From contig OX638377.1 of NCBI GenBank assembly GCA_951813615.1, positions 1-64,000 on the forward strand: 64,000 nucleotides of DNA. The letters run 5' to 3'. The position numbers were made by a program, and so were the translations under genes. A model generated the notes under the pieces. The model was given only the letters and a program-made list of their open reading frames with translations, made no database searches and was not told where the DNA came from. Origin of the DNA: an uncultured Latescibacterota bacterium. Lineage in GTDB: Bacteria > Latescibacterota > UBA2968 > UBA8231. Positions 38,542 to 48,034 of this stretch are shown piece by piece (position 1 is the stretch's first letter; every line of letters begins with the position of its first letter).

Positions 38542-40611
38542 TTGAGCGAACAAACGAGAAATTTTTCTCTGTGTGGTCATAGCGGCGCGGGTAAAACAGC
38601 GCTGTCGGAGGCCATGTTATTCAACATGGGCGTCGTAAACCGCTTGGGACGCATTGATGACGGGACGACGACATCGGATTGCGATTCAGCCGAGATTGAG
38701 CGCCAGATTTCGCTCAAGATCTCTTTGCTCAATGGCCAGTGGCAGGATCACCACCTCAACATAATTGATACGCCGGGCTATGCAGATTTTATCTCCGAGG
38801 CCAAGGCGGCGCTGCGCGTGTCCGACGCCGCGGTCGCTGTGGTCGATTCGGTTGCCGGAGTAGAGATCGGGACTGAGCGGACTTGGAATTTTGCTGCCGA
38901 GTACAATTTGCCCCGGGTGCTATTCATCAACAAGATGGATCGCGCCGATGTCGACGCGGACCAAGTCTTAGAGATGGTGCAAGAGCGTTTTGGACGCCAA
39001 GTCGTGCCTTTGCAAATGGCGGTAAATCCCGGTGAGGGGTTCAACCATATTGTCGATTTGGTTGCCATGAAGGCCTATGCGTACCAAGATGGTAAAGCCA
39101 CTGAAGGAGACATACCTGACGACATCCAGAGCCGCGCCGAAGAGTTGCGCGAGCAGTTCGTGGAATCTATCGCCGAGACGGACGAAACGCTGATGGAGAA
39201 GTATTTCAGCGAGGGCGAATTGACCGAGGAGGATATAGTTGCTGGTTTGCGTCGGGCTATGTTACAGGGCGAGATTTTTCCGGTCTTTTTCGGAGATGCC
39301 TACAACAATGTCGGCATCGATCAGTTGCTGGGTGCCTTGGTGCAATACGGGCCGTCGCCGGCCGAGTCGGCAGGACTCCGATTCCAAGATGGCGAGGAGC
39401 AGGAAATTGAGCTTGAAGCTACTGCTACTGCGCCCTTGGCCGCTCTGGTATTCAAGACTTTGGCCGAGCAGCACGTAGGTGAACTTTCTCTGCTGCGCCT
39501 CTTTGCTGGAGCGATCAAGCCCGGCGACGAAGTGGCCAACTCAGGCAATCGCTCCACCGAGCGCATTGGCCAGATCTATCACCTCAACGGCAACAGGCGG
39601 GTCGAGGTCGAAAGTGCTGCGGCTGGTGATATCGTCGCCTTAGTCAAGCTCAAAAACACCCACACGGCCGATACACTTTGTGCCAAGGGTGCGTCGTTGC
39701 AGCTGCCGGGCATTGCATTCCCCGAGCCGCTAATTCGCGTGGCTATTCAGGCCAAGGAGCAGGGCGGTGAGGACCGGGTTTCTACGGGGATTGCTCAGTT
39801 GCACGAGGAGGATCCGAGCTTCGTCATGAAATTCGATGGTGAGGTGCGCCAAACGATCCTGCTGACTCAAGGCGAGTTGCATCTGGAAATTATCGTTAGC
39901 CGCCTGAAAGAGCGGTTTGGCGTGGAGATCGATATGGAGGTGCCGCGGATTCCCTATCGAGAAACGATCCGCAGCAATGCCGATGCGCAATACCGGCACA
40001 AGAAGCAGTCGGGTGGACGGGGGCAGTTTGGCGAAGTGTTTCTGCGCATTGCCCCCAAGGGGCGCGGTGAAGGGTTTGAATTTCTCAACGAAGTCGTCGG
40101 CGGCAACATCCCGAGCAACTTCATTCCCGCGGTGGAAAAGGGCATCGTCGAGACGCTGAGTCAGGGACCAGTGGCCGGTTACCAAGTCATTGATGTGGCT
40201 GCTACCGTATACGACGGCAAGCACCACCCGGTGGACTCGGACGAAGTTTCTTTTAAGTTGGCCGGCTCCCACGCCTTCAGAGATGCCTTCCTCAAAGCCA
40301 AGCCGGTTTTGCTAGAACCTATTTATCATCTAGAGATTACGGTGCCCGAGGAGTTCATGGGCGACGTAATGGGCGATCTCTCGTCGCGACGGGGTCGGAT
40401 CAGCGGTATGGACACCTCAGGCCACTTCCAGGTCATCCACGCCGAGGCCCCCTTAGCCGAAATAGATCGCTACGCAACGTCGCTGCGTTCGATGACCCAG
40501 GGCAAGGGGTTCCACGCGCAGCGATTCGACCGCTACGAGGACGTCCCCGGCGATATCATGGCCAAAATCATCGAGGATTCTCAGAAGAACAAGGGAAGAG
40601 AAGCGGCGTAA
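38542..40611 (+). CDS. fusA: Elongation factor G-like GTPase (EF-G2 type)
   Basis: 689 residues from a TTG with AGGAGGAG upstream. The G domain has P-loop GHSGAGKT (12-19), G3 'DTPGYADF' (76-83, where classical EF-G has DTPGHVDF) and G4 NKMD (130-133), followed by EF-G domains II-V. The P-loop with Ser-Gly-Ala and the 'RLGRIDDGTTTSD' switch I are typical of the second, EF-G-like paralogue (as in Thermus EF-G-2) rather than the str-operon FusA. It probably acts on the ribosome as a GTPase; whether it translocates, recycles or has another role cannot be told. It is monocistronic, between a promoter and a strong terminator. Confidence 0.88.
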   Translation: MSEQTRNFSLCGHSGAGKTALSEAMLFNMGVVNRLGRIDDGTTTSDCDSAEIERQISLKISLLNGQWQDHHLNIIDTPGYADFISEAKAALRVSDAAVAVVDSVAGVEIGTERTWNFAAEYNLPRVLFINKMDRADVDADQVLEMVQERFGRQVVPLQMAVNPGEGFNHIVDLVAMKAYAYQDGKATEGDIPDDIQSRAEELREQFVESIAETDETLMEKYFSEGELTEEDIVAGLRRAMLQGEIFPVFFGDAYNNVGIDQLLGALVQYGPSPAESAGLRFQDGEEQEIELEATATAPLAALVFKTLAEQHVGELSLLRLFAGAIKPGDEVANSGNRSTERIGQIYHLNGNRRVEVESAAAGDIVALVKLKNTHTADTLCAKGASLQLPGIAFPEPLIRVAIQAKEQGGEDRVSTGIAQLHEEDPSFVMKFDGEVRQTILLTQGELHLEIIVSRLKERFGVEIDMEVPRIPYRETIRSNADAQYRHKKQSGGRGQFGEVFLRIAPKGRGEGFEFLNEVVGGNIPSNFIPAVEKGIVETLSQGPVAGYQVIDVAATVYDGKHHPVDSDEVSFKLAGSHAFRDAFLKAKPVLLEPIYHLEITVPEEFMGDVMGDLSSRRGRISGMDTSGHFQVIHAEAPLAEIDRYATSLRSMTQGKGFHAQRFDRYEDVPGDIMAKIIEDSQKNKGREAA

Positions 40612-40634
40612 GTAGTTTTCTCTTATACGTTGTA

Positions 40635-40674
40635 AAGGGCGGTCGGCCAAGGCGGTCGGCCGCCCTTCGCTTTT
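40635..40674 (+). terminator. Strong rho-independent terminator
   Basis: A 14-bp stem AAGGGCGGTCGGCC (40635-40648) / GGTCGGCCGCCCTT (40654-40667) with an AAGGC loop, then CGCTTTTT. Confidence 0.85.
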
Positions 40675-40791
40675 TGGATTGCGCGGGTTTTTTTATCTTA
40701 ATAATGTCATAGAACAGTCGATTTTCCCCGAGCAATGCTTCTGCTTTGAGGAGTGGGAGTGCGCGTGGGGATTGGTAAGGAGATAAAGCCG

Positions 40792-41550
40792 ATGTCTGGC
40801 CACTCCAAATGGAGTACAATCAAGCGCAAAAAAGGCGCTAACGACGCCAAGCGCGGCAAGATCTTTACGAAGTTGATCCGCGAGCTTTCCGTGGCCGCTC
40901 GCAGTGGAGGCGATGAGGCGACCAATCCGAGTCTGCGCACGGCAGTCCAGAACGCCAAAGCGGCCAATATGCCTGCGGCAACCATTGAGCGCGCCATACG
41001 TCGCGGCACGGGCGACGAGCCGGGGGTGATATACGAAGAGGGACTTTTTGAAGGCTATGGACCCGGTGGGGTGGCCATTATGGTCGAAACCCTATCGGAC
41101 AACCGCAACCGCACGGTTTCCGAAATCCGCCACGTATTTACCAAGTACAACGGCAACCTCGCAGAGAGTGGGGCGGTAGCTTGGATGTTTGAACACAAGG
41201 GCGTCATCGAAGTGGACAAGACCCATGTTTCCGAAGACGACCTTCTATTGGCGGTCGTAGATGCAGGAGGCGAGGATATTCAGGATGGCGACCAAGTCCA
41301 CGAAATCGTGACCCCAGTTGTCGACTTGGAGCCAGTTAAAAAGGCCCTGGAGGACAACGGCATTGCCTTCGCCCAAGCGACGTTGGCTTGGATGCCTAAA
41401 CGCGAAAACGTGCTCGAAGTACAAGGTGAAGAGGCAGAAAAAATCATCCGCCTTCTCGAAGCATTGGAGGATCTAGACGACGTACAGAAGGTCTTTTCCA
41501 ATTTCGACCTCCGCGAAGACGAGCTCGAAAAACTCATGGCTCAGGCCTAG
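40792..41550 (+). CDS. YebC/PmpR-family protein
   Basis: 252 residues from the ATG at 40792 (AAGGAG 10 bp upstream). The 'MSGHSKWSTIKRKKGANDAKRGK' N-terminal region is invariant in this family, followed by 'TIERAIRRGTGD', 'YEEGLFEGYGPGG' and 'TVSEIRHVFTKYNGNL'. Family members bind DNA or act at the ribosome to ease translation of proline stretches (TACO1-like). The position directly before ruvC is the widely conserved yebC-ruvCAB arrangement. An in-frame upstream start (40753) would add an unconserved tail. Confidence 0.93.
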   Translation: MSGHSKWSTIKRKKGANDAKRGKIFTKLIRELSVAARSGGDEATNPSLRTAVQNAKAANMPAATIERAIRRGTGDEPGVIYEEGLFEGYGPGGVAIMVETLSDNRNRTVSEIRHVFTKYNGNLAESGAVAWMFEHKGVIEVDKTHVSEDDLLLAVVDAGGEDIQDGDQVHEIVTPVVDLEPVKKALEDNGIAFAQATLAWMPKRENVLEVQGEEAEKIIRLLEALEDLDDVQKVFSNFDLREDELEKLMAQA

Positions 41551-41562
41551 TGGGTCTTCGCT

Positions 41563-42102
41563 TTGCTTATTCTTGGAGTAGATCCTAGCAGCACGAGCAC
41601 TGGCTACGGCTTCGTCGAATATAGCAAGCGCAAGGCCCGCTATGTTGCCTGTGGCTGTATCCGCCCCAAGGAAGATGCGTTCGAGGATCGGCTGGTGTAC
41701 ATGTTCGACGAGATGACGCGGCTCATCGGCGAATACGCCCCAGACGAGGGCGCGATCGAAACTACGTTCTTCGGCAAGGACGCCACTGCGGCAGCCAAGC
41801 TGGGCCAAGCGAGAGGCGTCCTGATCGTCGCCATGCGCAAAGCCGGCTTGCCCATTGCTCACTATGCGCCGGCGATGATTAAAAGGTCGGTGACCGGGAA
41901 TGGCCAAGCGACTAAGCAACAGGTCCAGTTCATGGTGACACGCACCTTGAATCTGAAGGAACGGCCCAAATCTCTCGATGCATCAGACGCCTTGGCCATT
42001 GCCCTATGCCATACCCAGCAGTCTGGTCGGATTTTAAGCGAGGGCCGAGGACAGCGCAAGCCCGAGGTAGAGGCCTTGCTCAGTCGCATGGTCCGGCGTT
42101 AA
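41563..42102 (+). CDS. ruvC: Holliday junction endodeoxyribonuclease RuvC
   Basis: 179 residues. The catalytic acids sit at Asp7 ('LGVDPSS'), Glu66 ('GAIETTFFG') and Asp138/Asp141 ('DASDALAIALCH'), with 'GNGQATKQQVQFMV' between. The start is a TTG 12 bp after yebC; no better in-frame ATG exists. It resolves Holliday junctions moved by RuvAB, whose genes follow immediately (9-bp gap). Confidence 0.94.
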   Translation: MLILGVDPSSTSTGYGFVEYSKRKARYVACGCIRPKEDAFEDRLVYMFDEMTRLIGEYAPDEGAIETTFFGKDATAAAKLGQARGVLIVAMRKAGLPIAHYAPAMIKRSVTGNGQATKQQVQFMVTRTLNLKERPKSLDASDALAIALCHTQQSGRILSEGRGQRKPEVEALLSRMVRR

Positions 42103-42111
42103 GGTCTATCC

Positions 42112-42702
42112 GTGATAACACATCTACGCGGTACACTTCTGTCCAAATCACCTACCTATGCCGTCGTCGACGTCGGGGGCGTGGGGTATGGCTTGGCCAT
42201 ATCCTTGGTAACTTTCGACCAACTACCCCCAGCCTCCGAGGCGGTCCACCTTTCTACCTATCTCTACGTGCGCGAAGACCGCATGGAGCTTTTCGGCTTT
42301 GCCGATGAGGAAGAGCGGGAGATATTCGAGCTGCTGATCGGCGTTTCGGGCATCGGCCCTCATTCGGCACTGACCGTGCTGTCGGGCATGACCCTGCGCG
42401 ATTTGCAGGAGGCGATCTTGCAAGAGCGCGTAGCCGAACTGACCGCGATCAAGGGCATTGGTCGCAAGACCGCGGAACGCTTGGTGCTTGATCTAAAGGA
42501 CAAGGTTCATTTGAGTGCCTCGGCGGCTGGTGAAGCGGCCTCAGAGGCCAAACCTGGTGCGGGCGAAGAAGCGGCAAAGGCCCTGATGACATTGGGGTAC
42601 GCAGCACCTGCTGCGCGCCAAGCGGTGCGCAAGGCCGTCGAAAAGCACGGCACCGACCTGAGTGTGCAACAGCTCATCAAACTGGCCCTCAAGGAGCGCT
42701 GA
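42112..42702 (+). CDS. ruvA: Holliday junction branch migration protein RuvA
   Basis: 196 residues from a GTG. Domain I is an OB fold ('ITHLRGTLLSKSPTYAVVDVGGVGYGL'), domain II contains helix-hairpin-helix elements ('LIGVSGIGPHSALTVLSGM', 'TAIKGIGRKTAERLVLDLKDK'), and domain III is the mobile RuvB-binding helix bundle at the C-terminus ('ALMTLGYAAPAARQAVRKA'). It binds four-way junctions as a tetramer and loads RuvB. A short low-complexity linker (about 130-150) separates domains II and III. Confidence 0.95.
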   Translation: MITHLRGTLLSKSPTYAVVDVGGVGYGLAISLVTFDQLPPASEAVHLSTYLYVREDRMELFGFADEEEREIFELLIGVSGIGPHSALTVLSGMTLRDLQEAILQERVAELTAIKGIGRKTAERLVLDLKDKVHLSASAAGEAASEAKPGAGEEAAKALMTLGYAAPAARQAVRKAVEKHGTDLSVQQLIKLALKER

Positions 42703-42712
42703 AGGCTCGGCT

Positions 42713-43738
42713 ATGGAACATCGACCCATAGATCCTGGTGGCGAAGGCGACGACCTGCAGTTCGACAATACGCTACGTCCCCAGTCCCTTGCCGAGATGC
42801 TGGGCCAAGAGAAGACCAAGCAGCAGCTCGGCATTGCCATTGAAGCCGCTCGGCAGCGCGGCGAGGCCATGGATCACGTGTTGCTGTACGGTCCGCCCGG
42901 TCTGGGCAAGACGACGCTTTCGTATGTGATCGCCAAAGAGCTAGGCGTTGAAATCTATCCCACGTCAGGGCCGTTGCTCGAGCGTCCGAGCGACTTAGCT
43001 GGCATGCTCACGACCATGGAGCCGCGCGATGTGCTCTTCATCGACGAGATTCACCGCGTCAACCGCGTGGTCGAGGAATACCTGTACTCGGCGATGGAGG
43101 ACTTCAAAATTGACATCATCATTGACCAAGGCCCGGCGGCCCGCTCCGTCAGTGTGCCGTTGGAGCCTTTTACCTTAGTCGGGGCCACGACGCGTCAAGG
43201 CTTGTTGACCTCGCCGATGCGCGCGCGCTTTGGGCTCAATGCTCACCTCGACTACTACTCGGTCGCCGAACTCGCCGAGATTGTCAAGCGCGATGCTCGC
43301 CTGTTGAATTTATCGGTCGCAGGGTCGGGCGCGATGGAAGTTGCCCGTCGTTCCCGCGGTACGGCTCGGACTGCTAAGCGCTTGTTGCGCCGCGCACGCG
43401 ATTTTGCCCAAGTGGAAGGAGAAAACGAGATCCATGCCGAGGTAGTGCAAAAGGCACTCGTCATCCAAGATGTCGATGAGGAGGGACTCGATAAGATGGA
43501 TATCGCGTTGCTGCGGGCCATTATTGAAAAGTTCAACGGCGGTCCGGTCGGCCTAAGCAATCTAGCGGCCACAATCGGCGAGGAGGCCGAGACAATCGAG
43601 GAAGTGGTCGAGCCGTATTTAATCAAGGAGGGGTTTATCAAGCGCACCCCTAGGGGCCGCATGGCTATGCCGCGAGCTTGGGAGCGCCTCGGTCTCGAGC
43701 CGCCGCCAAGCTCCGGCGAGCAATTAGAGCTTTTATGA
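42713..43738 (+). CDS. ruvB: Holliday junction branch migration ATPase RuvB
   Basis: 341 residues from the ATG at 42713; the longer frame overlaps ruvA. Walker A 'GPPGLGKTT', Walker B 'DVLFIDEIHR', sensor 1 'GATTRQG' and the arginine finger region 'PMRARFG' are present, then the RuvB-C winged helix ('GFIKRTPRGRMAM'). It drives branch migration with RuvA. GAAGG lies upstream. The stop overlaps tsaB (ATGA). Confidence 0.96.
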   Translation: MEHRPIDPGGEGDDLQFDNTLRPQSLAEMLGQEKTKQQLGIAIEAARQRGEAMDHVLLYGPPGLGKTTLSYVIAKELGVEIYPTSGPLLERPSDLAGMLTTMEPRDVLFIDEIHRVNRVVEEYLYSAMEDFKIDIIIDQGPAARSVSVPLEPFTLVGATTRQGLLTSPMRARFGLNAHLDYYSVAELAEIVKRDARLLNLSVAGSGAMEVARRSRGTARTAKRLLRRARDFAQVEGENEIHAEVVQKALVIQDVDEEGLDKMDIALLRAIIEKFNGGPVGLSNLAATIGEEAETIEEVVEPYLIKEGFIKRTPRGRMAMPRAWERLGLEPPPSSGEQLELL

Positions 43739-44433
43739 GCGCGGATGGTCGCGACGTGATTCTAGCGTTGGATACGGCGACCCCGGTCGGCAGCGTAGCG
43801 CTCTGTGCGGCAGCAGGGATCGTCGTCAGCCGCTATTTCGACGTGGGGTTGCAGCATTCACAGCGACTCTTCGGCGAGGTAGAGGCCGCACTAGAGGCCG
43901 CAGACATGGATGTCGAGGGAGTGCGGGCCATAGCCGTCGCCATTGGGCCGGGGTCGTTTACTGGCCTGCGGATCGGGCTGAGTGCAGCCAAAGGCTTGTG
44001 TTTGGCCGCGGGCAAGGAGCTAGTGGCGGTTTCAACGCTGGAAGCACTGGCCGCCCGTTTGCCGTTTGCCCGTTTGCCCGTTTGCTCCGTCCTCGACGCG
44101 CGCAAGCGCGAAGTCTATGCCGCGCTCTACGATACGGCAACGGGCGTGCCGGTCGAATTGGAACCATCCCGGGCCATCGCACCAGAGCGGTTGGTCCGAG
44201 AGCGAGCCAACGCGGCGACGATTTACACCGGAGACGGAGCCACGGCCTATCGCGAGCTGTTGGCCGGCGATTCGGCCGCGCAATTTGCTCCCCTGCCCTG
44301 CGCCCGTCCCGACGCCGGGACTATTGGCTGGCTGGCGCTGTCCAAGTTGGAGAAGGGCCAGACGGCGGACTTGGATTCAGTGGAACCTGAATACTTGCGC
44401 TCGCCCGATGCCCGTCCTCTAGCGCGGGCATGA
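43735..44433 (+). CDS. tsaB: tRNA threonylcarbamoyladenosine biosynthesis protein TsaB
   Basis: 232 residues from the ATG overlapping ruvB; the frame is open further upstream only within ruvB. ASKHA-fold signatures are 'ILALDTATPVGSVAL', 'HSQRLFGEVEAAL' and 'AIGPGSFTGLRIGLSAAKGL'. It is a dimeric scaffold with TsaD for t6A synthesis. The gene pairs with rimI, a very common order. A short imperfect tandem repeat of CCGTTTG units (around 44058-44090) encodes 'RLPFARLPV'. Confidence 0.93.
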   Translation: MSADGRDVILALDTATPVGSVALCAAAGIVVSRYFDVGLQHSQRLFGEVEAALEAADMDVEGVRAIAVAIGPGSFTGLRIGLSAAKGLCLAAGKELVAVSTLEALAARLPFARLPVCSVLDARKREVYAALYDTATGVPVELEPSRAIAPERLVRERANAATIYTGDGATAYRELLAGDSAAQFAPLPCARPDAGTIGWLALSKLEKGQTADLDSVEPEYLRSPDARPLARA

Positions 44434-44885
44434 GCGACGAGAGTCGTTTCGTTAGGCTAGGGCCGATCCACCTACATCGCGTGATGGAGATTGAGCGCGG
44501 CTCTTTCGCCAATCCGTGGAGCGAGGCCGATTTTTATTATTTACTTGCAGATAGAGATGCCCTGTGTTTGGGGCTTTTGCACCGCAGCGAGCTGATTGGC
44601 TACGCGCTGGGTTATTTCGCTGGCCGCGATTTTCAGCTCGCCAACCTCGCGGTGGATCCGGCATGGCGAAAACAAGGGTGGGCTAGGCAGTTGTTGGGGC
44701 GGATGTTGCACGCGGCCGCAGAGCAAGGCGCTAGCTGTTGTGCGCTCGAAGTGCGCTCGGCAAATCGGGCCGCGCGGGCGCTCTACTGCAAGGTGGGATT
44801 TCGGATTGTAGGGCGGCGGGCGGCGTACTATAGCGATCCCCCGGACGATGCCGTTTTAATGGAATGCAACATAGAGATTTTGTAG
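44430..44885 (+). CDS. rimI: Ribosomal-protein-alanine N-acetyltransferase RimI
   Basis: 151 residues, overlapping tsaB by 4 bp. GNAT fold with 'ERGSFANPWSEADFYYLL' (the RimI N-terminal signature), the acetyl-CoA loop 'VDPAWRKQGWARQLLGRML' and 'LEVRSANRAARALYCKVGFRIVGRR'. It acetylates the N-terminus of ribosomal protein S18 in E. coli; substrates here are inferred by family. Confidence 0.9.
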   Translation: MSDESRFVRLGPIHLHRVMEIERGSFANPWSEADFYYLLADRDALCLGLLHRSELIGYALGYFAGRDFQLANLAVDPAWRKQGWARQLLGRMLHAAAEQGASCCALEVRSANRAARALYCKVGFRIVGRRAAYYSDPPDDAVLMECNIEIL

Positions 44886-44907
44886 TTTATTTATTATACT
44901 CTAACTC

Positions 44908-44937
44908 TTGCGCGACAATAACCGTCAGAGCTTATAA
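44908..44937 (+). promoter_or_regulatory. Weak promoter candidate for the ABC ATPase gene
   Basis: TTGCGC (44908-44913), 18 bp and TTATAA (44932-44937), just upstream of the GAGGG ribosome binding site. An additional TATACT lies at 44895-44900 without a good -35. Confidence 0.3.
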
Positions 44938-44955
44938 CAGCAGAAGAGGGATGCG

Positions 44956-46065
44956 ATGGCTGAAGTAATTCTGAAGAATATCCGCAAAGTGTACGACAAA
45001 GAAGTGGTAGCGGTGGACGACGCCAATATCGAGATCAAGGACAAGGAATTCGTGGTACTCGTCGGTCCGTCGGGCTGCGGCAAGTCCACGACGCTGCGGA
45101 TGATTGCCGGGCTTGAGGAAATCACCGCCGGCGAGATTTCGATAGATGGGACGATCGTCAACGACGTGCCTCCCAAGGATCGCGACATCGCCATGGTCTT
45201 CCAGAATTACGCGCTCTACCCACACATGAGCGTCTATCAAAACATGGCCTTTGGGCTCAAGCTGCGGAAATATCCCAAAGACGAGATTGAGGCACGGGTG
45301 CAAGAAGCGGCCGATATACTCGGTATCCAAGAATTGCTAGAGCGCAAGCCCAAAGCGCTTTCGGGCGGTCAGCGCCAGCGCGTGGCAGTGGGGCGCGCCA
45401 TCGTTCGCAAGCCCAAGGTATTCCTTTTCGACGAACCGCTCTCCAACCTCGACGCCAAGCTGAGAGTGCAGATGCGCACTGAGATCAGCAAGTTGCACAC
45501 CCGCCTAGGGGCCACTATGGTGTACGTGACGCACGACCAAGTCGAGGCCATGACCATGGGAGACCGCATTGTGGTCATGCGCGATGGCCTAATCCAGCAG
45601 ATCGACAAACCCCTCCATCTCTACAACAAACCCGTCAACCAGTTCGTCGCCGGCTTTATTGGTAGCCCCTCCATGAACTTCATCCGCGGTACGCTGGCCT
45701 CCAATGGCAGTGGTCTAGTTTTCGACGAAGGCAATGTGCAGATCTCCCTGCCCGCCGGCCACGGCGACCAGCTAGGCGGCCACGTGGGTCAGGAGGTGAC
45801 GCTGGGCATCCGCCCGGAAGACATCCACGATCCGGATACCATTGGCCGCAATGTCGAGACCGTCGAAATTGCAGCCAAGGTTGAAGTGGTCGAACCCATG
45901 GGCAACGAGGTCTTCCTCAACCTGACCACCGGCAAGACCGCTTTCGTCGCCCGCGTCGATCCGCTGCATATGCCGCAAGTTGACCAAACGGTAAAGTTGG
46001 TCGTCGAGATCGACAAAGCCCACTTTTTTGCTCTGGACAACCAAGAGAGCCTGTTGCAGAAATAG
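44956..46065 (+). CDS. ugpC: ABC transporter ATP-binding protein, UgpC/MsmK/MalK-like
   Basis: 369 residues with Walker [10 protein letters not shown] (37-45), signature '[15 protein letters not shown]', Walker B '[16 protein letters not shown]' and switch His '[10 protein letters not shown]', followed by a C-terminal TOBE/regulatory domain ('[12 protein letters not shown]'). Such ATPases energise several carbohydrate importers encoded elsewhere. No permease or binding protein lies next to it, which fits a shared MsmK-type ATPase. The closest named family is CUT1 sugar import; the substrate is unknown. holB starts 8 bp downstream. Confidence 0.88.
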   Translation: MAEVILKNIRKVYDKEVVAVDDANIEIKDKEFVVLVGPSGCGKSTTLRMIAGLEEITAGEISIDGTIVNDVPPKDRDIAMVFQNYALYPHMSVYQNMAFGLKLRKYPKDEIEARVQEAADILGIQELLERKPKALSGGQRQRVAVGRAIVRKPKVFLFDEPLSNLDAKLRVQMRTEISKLHTRLGATMVYVTHDQVEAMTMGDRIVVMRDGLIQQIDKPLHLYNKPVNQFVAGFIGSPSMNFIRGTLASNGSGLVFDEGNVQISLPAGHGDQLGGHVGQEVTLGIRPEDIHDPDTIGRNVETVEIAAKVEVVEPMGNEVFLNLTTGKTAFVARVDPLHMPQVDQTVKLVVEIDKAHFFALDNQESLLQK

Positions 46066-46073
46066 GGATTGGC

Positions 46074-47213
46074 TTGGACAGTACGGGCGGCACTCCGCAC
46101 TCCGGAGAGTTTAGCGATCTGGCTCGTCGAGATCGGGCTGGGGCCGTGGCCGCAGCGTGGCTCGAATCGGGCCGCATCCCCCATGCGGTTCTCATCTGTG
46201 GGGCCGAGGGAATCGGCAAACGGCGCTTTGCGTTCGCGTGGGCGCAGGCCTTGTTGTGCACTGGCAACGGTCCTTCCGCCTGCAACCGCTGCCCGAGCTG
46301 CCGCAAAGTCTCCTCGCTCATGCATCCCGACCTCCACATCGCAGTGCCGCTAGCCCCTCGCCGAGGCAAGCAGAGGCTTGAGCTGGCAGATTTGCGCGAG
46401 TCCGTAGTGGAGTACGTCCACGGCGCAGGCGCGGCTCTGCCCAGCAACTCCAACATTGCGGTTGAACACCTGCGCCAGTTGCAAAGAGAGCTGGCGTTTG
46501 CGCCGACGGAATCTCCGCGCAAAGTCGGCCTGATTTTCGCCGCCGAGCGGATGCATCCGGCGGGTGCCAATTCGCTACTCAAGCTCTTGGAAGAGCCGCC
46601 AGCCCGGGCCGTCGTCGCGCTGGTTTCAGCGGCACCAGAGCGCCTCTTGCCCACCGTGCTTTCGCGCTGTCAGCGCATGATCTTGAGTTCCCTAGATGTG
46701 GCCACCTTGCGGGCGCAGCTCGAACGGGAAGGCGTGTCTGGCGAGCGCTTAGAGCTTGCCGTGCGCATGGGGGCTGGCTCGTTGCAGCAGGCCAAAGAAG
46801 TGGCTGCCGGGGCGTTTGATGGAACGCGACAGTTGGTTGAGTCGTTTCTTTCAGGTGGCTCGGAGCAGCGGGACGAAGTCTATTGGAGCGTCCTAGAGGA
46901 GTTGGGGGGAGATCGGGGGCAGCTAGAGCGTTTTTTGCAAGTATGTGATCTGTACCTACGGGATCTCTTCCTGTTGGCGCATGGTCGAGACGAGTCCGTC
47001 GTCCAAGTAGATCGGCGTCCTTATTTGGAAAACCTGTTGGAGAAAATAGACGCTGCTCGCGCTGCTTTGGAGATCGACCGCGCAGCTGAGACCTTGAGGC
47101 ACAACGCCAGTCCGCAGTTGGTGCTGACCGACCTGTGGCGCGTCTTGCGCCGTGGGGGACCGGCGCTGGTGCCTCCGCCCGATCCCAGCTTGGCGAGAGT
47201 GCGGCGTTGGTAA
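46074..47213 (+). CDS. holB: DNA polymerase III delta' subunit
   Basis: 379 residues from a TTG. AAA+-type clamp-loader fold: P-loop-like 'GAEGIGKRRFAFAWAQALL', a four-cysteine zinc knuckle ('C..CPSCRKVSSLMHPD'), sensor region 'ERMHPAGANSLLKLLEEPP' with the SRC-like 'LLPTVLSRCQRM', and a C-terminal collar domain. It is part of the clamp loader that places the beta clamp on DNA. It overlaps rsmA by 7 bp. Confidence 0.88.
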   Translation: MDSTGGTPHSGEFSDLARRDRAGAVAAAWLESGRIPHAVLICGAEGIGKRRFAFAWAQALLCTGNGPSACNRCPSCRKVSSLMHPDLHIAVPLAPRRGKQRLELADLRESVVEYVHGAGAALPSNSNIAVEHLRQLQRELAFAPTESPRKVGLIFAAERMHPAGANSLLKLLEEPPARAVVALVSAAPERLLPTVLSRCQRMILSSLDVATLRAQLEREGVSGERLELAVRMGAGSLQQAKEVAAGAFDGTRQLVESFLSGGSEQRDEVYWSVLEELGGDRGQLERFLQVCDLYLRDLFLLAHGRDESVVQVDRRPYLENLLEKIDAARAALEIDRAAETLRHNASPQLVLTDLWRVLRRGGPALVPPPDPSLARVRRW

Positions 47214-48034
47214 ACGCCCACCGACCGCGGCAGCGTTTTGCCCAGCATTTCCTCGTCGCCCGAGGTGTTATAGAAGCCATTGCGGGGATGGTGCGTCCGG
47301 CTGCTGGCGAGGTGGTCGTCGAGATCGGCCCGGGTCGAGGCGCGTTGACCGAGGTGCTGCTCGCTGCTGTGGATCGTCTCGTGGCCGTGGAAATCGACCG
47401 CGACTTGGTGGCGCTGTTGCGCACGCGCCCAAGTGCGGATAAGCTGCACTTGATTGAAGGAGATATTCTGCAGGTCGATCTCGGAGAGGTCTTGCGGGAC
47501 GCGGGCGGACGTCGACTGCTGATGGTCGGCAACCTTCCCTACAATATCACCGCTCCGCTGCTCTTTCACCTGCTCGCCCACGCCGATTGCATCAGCCGCG
47601 CCATCGTCATGGTCCAACGCGAAGTAGCTCAGCGCTTAGTCGCCAGCCCCGGTTCAAAGGATTACAGCTTGCTGTCCGTGCTAGTGGCCATGCGCGCCGA
47701 GGTGGAGTTGCGTTTGCAGGTGGGGCGCGATTGCTTCCGGCCCGTGCCGGCAGTGGATTCGTCCGTAGTCGAGTTGCGCTTTGCCCCCAAGCCCCGCTAC
47801 GCAGTACAGGACGCAGACTGTTTTGACCGCTTGGTGCGCCGAGCCTTTGGCCAGCGGCGCAAGATGCTGCGCAATTCGCTTCTCGGCCTCAATCCCGAGG
47901 GCGGGCGGCCTTGGCTAGCAGAGCTGGGCCAGCAAGCGGGTATTGAACTAACGCGCCGCCCAGAGGAATTGTCGATCGAGGAATTCGTCCGGCTGAGCGA
48001 CGCCTACTCGCGCTTGGGCAAGGAGGCATTGTGA
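47207..48034 (+). CDS. rsmA: 16S rRNA dimethyladenosine transferase RsmA/KsgA
   Basis: 275 residues from the TTG at 47207, inside the holB end. The longer frame from 47135 adds an unconserved tail, whereas homologues start near 'RQRFAQHFL'. SAM motifs are 'VVEIGPGRGALTEVLL' and 'VAVEIDRDL', and the catalytic 'NLPYNITAPLLFHLL' (NLPY). It dimethylates two adjacent adenines in the 3' hairpin of 16S rRNA. It overlaps the next gene by 4 bp (GTGA). Confidence 0.93.
   Translation: MVNAHRPRQRFAQHFLVARGVIEAIAGMVRPAAGEVVVEIGPGRGALTEVLLAAVDRLVAVEIDRDLVALLRTRPSADKLHLIEGDILQVDLGEVLRDAGGRRLLMVGNLPYNITAPLLFHLLAHADCISRAIVMVQREVAQRLVASPGSKDYSLLSVLVAMRAEVELRLQVGRDCFRPVPAVDSSVVELRFAPKPRYAVQDADCFDRLVRRAFGQRRKMLRNSLLGLNPEGGRPWLAELGQQAGIELTRRPEELSIEEFVRLSDAYSRLGKEAL

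Noticed and set aside
44050..44095. Short CCGTTTG repeats as a CRISPR or regulatory array
   Set aside because: Too short, contiguous, in frame within tsaB and without spacers.
46579..47532. 317-codon minus-strand frame
   Set aside because: Antisense to holB and rsmA; low-complexity Pro/Arg/Ser product.
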